From assembly GCA_030690515.1 (NCBI GenBank), contig JAUYGP010000004.1:1-8029 (forward strand): a stretch of 8,029 bases of DNA, in the 5' to 3' direction. Source of the DNA: Giesbergeria sp. (lineage in GTDB: Bacteria > Pseudomonadota > Gammaproteobacteria > Burkholderiales > Burkholderiaceae_C). Each line of letters starts with the position of its first letter. Position 1 is the stretch's first letter. The position numbers and the translations under genes are program-made. Below are positions 5,531 to 8,029 of the stretch, in pieces. The notes beneath the pieces are model-generated. The model did no database searches and was not told where the DNA came from. It saw only the letters and a program-made list of their open reading frames with translations.

Positions 5531-7009
5531 ATGAACAACACCTCCCTCCAGAACCCCTGGTTTTCCAACATCCGTGGCGACGTGCTGGCAGGCATCGTGG
5601 TCGCGCTGGCGCTCATTCCCGAGGCCATTGCCTTTTCCATCATTGCTGGGGTGGACCCCAAGGTGGGGCTGTATGCCTCGTTCAGCATGGCCGTGGTGAT
5701 TGCCTTTGCGGGCGGGCGCCCCGGCATGATTTCAGCCGCCACCGGCGCCATGGCCCTGGTCATGGTGACGCTTGTCAAAGACCACGGCCTGCAGTACCTG
5801 CTGGTGGCCACCTTGCTCACCGGCGTGCTGCAGGTACTGGCCGGAGTGCTCAAGCTCGGCGCGCTGATGCGATTTGTGTCGCGCTCGGTCGTGACGGGTT
5901 TCGTGAATGCGCTGGCCATCCTGATCTTCATGGCGCAGTTGCCCGAACTGACCAACGTGGGCTGGCAGGTGTACGCCATGACCGCCGCAGGGTTGGCCAT
6001 CATTTACGGCTTTCCATACATTTCTAAAGCCATTCCTTCGCCCCTCGTCACCATCGTGGTGTTGACGGCCTTGTCCATGGCCCTGGGTCTGGACATCCGT
6101 ACCGTGGGCGACATGGGCGAGTTGCCCAGCAGCCTGCCGGTGTTTCTGCTGCCCGACGTACCCTTCACGCTGGAAACCCTGTGGATCGTGCTGCCCTACT
6201 CTGCCACGCTGGCGGTGGTGGGCCTGCTCGAATCCATGATGACGGCGTCCATCGTGGACGAACTGACCGACACCCCGAGCAACAAAAACCGCGAATGCGT
6301 GGGCCAGGGCGTGGCCAACCTTGCCACGGGGTTCATTGGCGGCATGGCGGGCTGCGCGATGATCGGCCAGTCGGTCATCAACGTAAAGTCGGGCGGGCGC
6401 GGGCGGCTCTCTACCCTGGTGGCCGGTGTGCTGCTGCTGATCCTGGTGGTCTTCCTCGGCCCGTGGGTGCGGCAGATTCCGATGGCTGCGCTGGTGGCGG
6501 TCATGATCATGGTGAGCATCGGTACCTTCAGCTGGGACTCCGTGCGCAAGTTGCGCGAGCACCCACCCAGCTCCTCCATCGTGATGCTGGCGACCGTAGT
6601 GGTCACCATCACCACGCACGACCTGGCCCAGGGCGTGCTGGTGGGCGTATTGCTGTCGGGTCTGTTTTTTGCCCACAAGGTGGGCCGCGTGCTGCGGGTG
6701 GACCGCAGCAGCACGGACGACGGTAGCCTGCGCACCTACACCGTGGTGGGCCAGGTGTTCTTCGCCTCATCTGAGGCCTTCATGGAAGCTTTTGACTGGC
6801 GCGAAGTGGTCCCCCGGGTACGCATCGATGTGGGCCGCGCGCATTTCTGGGACATTACGGCCATCAGCGCGCTCGACAAGGTCGTGCTGCGTTTCCGGCG
6901 CGAAGGCACCGAGGTCGAAGTGGTCGGGCTGGATGCCGCCAGCGCCACGCTGGTCGATCGTTTTGCCCTGCACGACAAGCCTGGCGCTGTTGAACAACTC
7001 ATGCACTGA
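5531..7009 (+). CDS. SulP-family inorganic anion transporter with STAS domain
   Basis: A 492-residue inner-membrane permease of the SulP (SLC26-like) family, probably carrying sulfate, bicarbonate or another small anion by symport or exchange; the substrate cannot be read from the sequence. Residues 1-15 are a short cytoplasmic lead (SLQNPWFSNIRGD) before the family opening VLAGIVVALALIPEAIAFSIIAGVDP (18-43). Hydrophobic helices follow to about 385, including GRPGMISAATGAMA (62-75), LLESMMTASIVDELT (232-246) and GGMAGCAMIGQSVINVKSGGR (270-290), all typical SulP signatures. A STAS domain spans about 400-490; its phospho-acceptor loop reads HFWDITAISALDKVV, with Thr443 where Ser is common. ATG 5531 is chosen by alignment with the usual N-terminus; there is no clear Shine-Dalgarno in front of it, and the frame stays open back to 5381. 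The next gene starts 11 nt downstream, so the two are almost certainly co-transcribed. Confidence 0.93.
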   Translation: MNNTSLQNPWFSNIRGDVLAGIVVALALIPEAIAFSIIAGVDPKVGLYASFSMAVVIAFAGGRPGMISAATGAMALVMVTLVKDHGLQYLLVATLLTGVLQVLAGVLKLGALMRFVSRSVVTGFVNALAILIFMAQLPELTNVGWQVYAMTAAGLAIIYGFPYISKAIPSPLVTIVVLTALSMALGLDIRTVGDMGELPSSLPVFLLPDVPFTLETLWIVLPYSATLAVVGLLESMMTASIVDELTDTPSNKNRECVGQGVANLATGFIGGMAGCAMIGQSVINVKSGGRGRLSTLVAGVLLLILVVFLGPWVRQIPMAALVAVMIMVSIGTFSWDSVRKLREHPPSSSIVMLATVVVTITTHDLAQGVLVGVLLSGLFFAHKVGRVLRVDRSSTDDGSLRTYTVVGQVFFASSEAFMEAFDWREVVPRVRIDVGRAHFWDITAISALDKVVLRFRREGTEVEVVGLDAASATLVDRFALHDKPGAVEQLMH

Positions 7010-7014
7010 GGAGA
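7008..7014 (+). promoter_or_regulatory. Ribosome binding site of the universal stress protein gene
   Basis: GAGGAGA at 7008-7014 overlaps the SulP stop codon (TGA 7007-7009) and is 6 nt before the ATG at 7021, which suggests translational coupling of the two genes. Confidence 0.75.
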
Positions 7015-7020
7015 ACTTCC

Positions 7021-7878
7021 ATGAACAAGGTTTACGCCTGTATTGACGGTCTGGACACCACCACCGCCGTGATCGACTGGGCCGCATGGTCTGCCCTGCG
7101 ACTGGAGGTGCCGCTGGAACTACTGCATGTGCTGGAGCGCGCCCCCGAGATGCCCCATGTGGGCGACTACAGCGGCGCCATCGGCCTGGGCGCGCAAGAG
7201 GTGCTGTTGCAGCAACTCAGTGCCCTGGACGAGCAGCGCGGCAAGATGGCGCAGGAAGCGGGACGCCAGATGCTGGCCAGCGCCCGCGAGCGCGCCACCG
7301 CCGCCGGAGTACAGCAAATCGACGGCCGCCTGCGCCATGGCGAGTTGGTGGACACGGTGCTGGAGTTTGAACCCGACGCGCGGCTGTTTGTGCTGGGCGC
7401 GCATTACCGCGCCAGCTCACCCTCGCGCATCCACCTCGATCACCATGTGGAGCGTGTGATCCGTGCCGTGCGGCGACCGGTGCTGGTCGCCACCACCGGG
7501 CAGTTCAGCCCCCCCGAGCGCTTTGTGGTGGCCTACGACGGCAGCGCCACGGCGCAGCGCACGGTGGAAACGGTGGCCCGCAGCCCCATGCTCAAGGGCC
7601 TGCCTGCCCTGGTAGCCATGGCCGGGGCCGACACTCCGGCCGCTCACCAACAACTGCAAGAGGCCCAGAACCTGCTGCAGGCAGCCGGTTTCACGGTGGA
7701 GACGACGCTGATGCCCGGTGAGCCCGAACAGGTGCTGCCCGCCCTGCTCAAAACCCAGGGCGCAGCACTGCTGGTGATGGGGGCCTACGGCCACTCGCGC
7801 ATTCGCCACCTGATCGTGGGCAGCACCACCACAACGCTGCTGCGCCTGAGCGAAGTGCCGGTACTGGTGCTGCGTTGA
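7021..7878 (+). CDS. Tandem-domain universal stress protein (UspA family)
   Basis: A 285-residue cytosolic protein made of two UspA folds: residues about 1-157 (from MNKVYACIDG to RRPVLVATT) and about 166-285 (from ERFVVAYDGS to VPVLVLR). The second domain has the complete ATP-binding signature G-x2-G-x9-G-S, as GAYG (254-257) and GS (267-268). In the first domain the matching loop (GAHYRASSPSRIHLDHHVER, 127-144) lacks the second and third glycines, so only the C-terminal half is expected to bind nucleotide. Proteins of this family help survival under starvation, redox or respiratory stress by poorly known means. The 11-nt spacing after the SulP gene, with overlapping Shine-Dalgarno, suggests it may sense the energy state for, or act with, that transporter; this is inferred from context. 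No other domain is seen. Confidence 0.93.
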   Translation: MNKVYACIDGLDTTTAVIDWAAWSALRLEVPLELLHVLERAPEMPHVGDYSGAIGLGAQEVLLQQLSALDEQRGKMAQEAGRQMLASARERATAAGVQQIDGRLRHGELVDTVLEFEPDARLFVLGAHYRASSPSRIHLDHHVERVIRAVRRPVLVATTGQFSPPERFVVAYDGSATAQRTVETVARSPMLKGLPALVAMAGADTPAAHQQLQEAQNLLQAAGFTVETTLMPGEPEQVLPALLKTQGAALLVMGAYGHSRIRHLIVGSTTTTLLRLSEVPVLVLR

Positions 7879-7898
7879 GGCCTTTTTCCCCAACGAAA

Positions 7899-7970
7899 CA
7901 ACTATCAAATTGATAGCTTACACCGCTTACCGCATAATCCTCAATGGCCATTTTTATTCATTTTTTGAAA
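7899..7970. repeat. Possible Comamonadaceae-type dispersed intergenic repeat with CTATCAA/TTGATAG palindrome
   Basis: The core CTATCAA-A-TTGATAG (7902-7916) is a perfect 7-bp inverted repeat in the convergent gap. It is followed by AGCTTACACCGCTTACCGC, then ATAATCC and GGCCATTTTT. The arrangement GATAGCT...CGCTTA...GGCCNTTTTT resembles a short dispersed element I recall from Acidovorax-type intergenic regions; this is memory, not a search. On the minus strand the palindrome is followed by TTGTTT and may act as a weak terminator for the converging permease gene. No GC-rich hairpin with a T-run follows the stress protein gene. Confidence 0.4.
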
Positions 7971-8029
7971 ATGCGGGGCATTGCGTGCGCGGTTGACGAT
8001 GGCCACCAGCGACAACATCACCGGCACCT
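7941..8029 (-). CDS. Acr3-type arsenite efflux permease, C-terminal fragment
   Basis: Minus-strand reading frame open from the right edge to TGA 7943-7941, giving 28 complete residues. It begins VPVMLSLVAIVNRAR, which closely follows the end of the last transmembrane helix of Acr3 permeases (EVPVMLSxVxxVNxxRGWY); the bases AG at the edge fit the preceding Glu codon. Acr3 exports arsenite across the inner membrane and usually sits in an ars operon, which would lie to the right of the window. The last dozen residues (APHFQKMNKNGH) differ from the usual tail. They are encoded in AT-rich DNA overlapping the intergenic repeat, so the tail may have been extended by loss of the original stop. Family call from a short fragment, hence moderate confidence. 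Confidence 0.58.
   Translation of the reverse strand, partial: VPVMLSLVAIVNRARNAPHFQKMNKNGH

Noticed and set aside
5732..6676. 314-codon minus-strand open frame inside the SulP gene
   Set aside because: The composition (extreme His, Gln, Arg and Gly) is typical of a reversed membrane-protein gene; no family features.
1..8029. CRISPR arrays, tRNA or rRNA genes, insertion sequences, prophage or toxin-antitoxin genes
   Set aside because: No regularly spaced repeats, tRNA-like cloverleaf, transposase frame or terminal inverted repeats were seen by eye on either strand.

Overview
The window looks like a piece of a high-GC betaproteobacterial chromosome, most likely of the family Comamonadaceae (Acidovorax/Simplicispira type). 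That placement is an inference. It rests on the GC-rich codon use, the style of the proteins, and a short intergenic repeat at about 7900-7970 that resembles one I recall from Comamonadaceae intergenic regions.

Left two thirds, minus strand (4930 down to 191): a complete cluster for the osmoprotectant N-acetylglutaminylglutamine amide (NAGGN). The order is a class II asparagine-synthetase-like amidotransferase (asnO, 3155-4930), a GNAT/ATP-grasp fusion synthetase (ngg, 1389-3140), and an M42-family metallopeptidase (191-1392). The genes are translationally close: 14 nt between asnO and ngg, and an ATGA overlap between ngg and the peptidase. The peptidase frame is broken by one missing base near 769-771, so it is a pseudogene or a sequencing error. 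Downstream, also on the minus strand, are the first 29 codons of a probable GIY-YIG nuclease-family protein cut by the window edge.

Middle (4931-5530): a divergent intergenic region with a strongly AT-rich core (about 5150-5345). It holds a near-consensus sigma-70 promoter reading left into asnO (-35 at 5215-5210, -10 at 5191-5186). The predicted leader is unusually long, about 250 nt, and contains four inverted repeats, three of them back to back. I do not recognise this leader; it is the least explained part of the window.

Right third, plus strand: a two-gene unit of a SulP-family anion transporter with a C-terminal STAS domain (5531-7009) and a tandem-domain universal stress protein (7021-7878), 11 nt apart. 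A short intergenic inverted repeat follows. At the right edge, converging on the minus strand, are the last 28 codons of what looks like an Acr3-type arsenite efflux permease.

Working together: AsnO and Ngg are expected to make NAGGN from glutamine units under high osmolarity. The M42 peptidase is the conserved third partner, with no established role that I know of. The SulP/Usp pair is a separate transport/stress unit.
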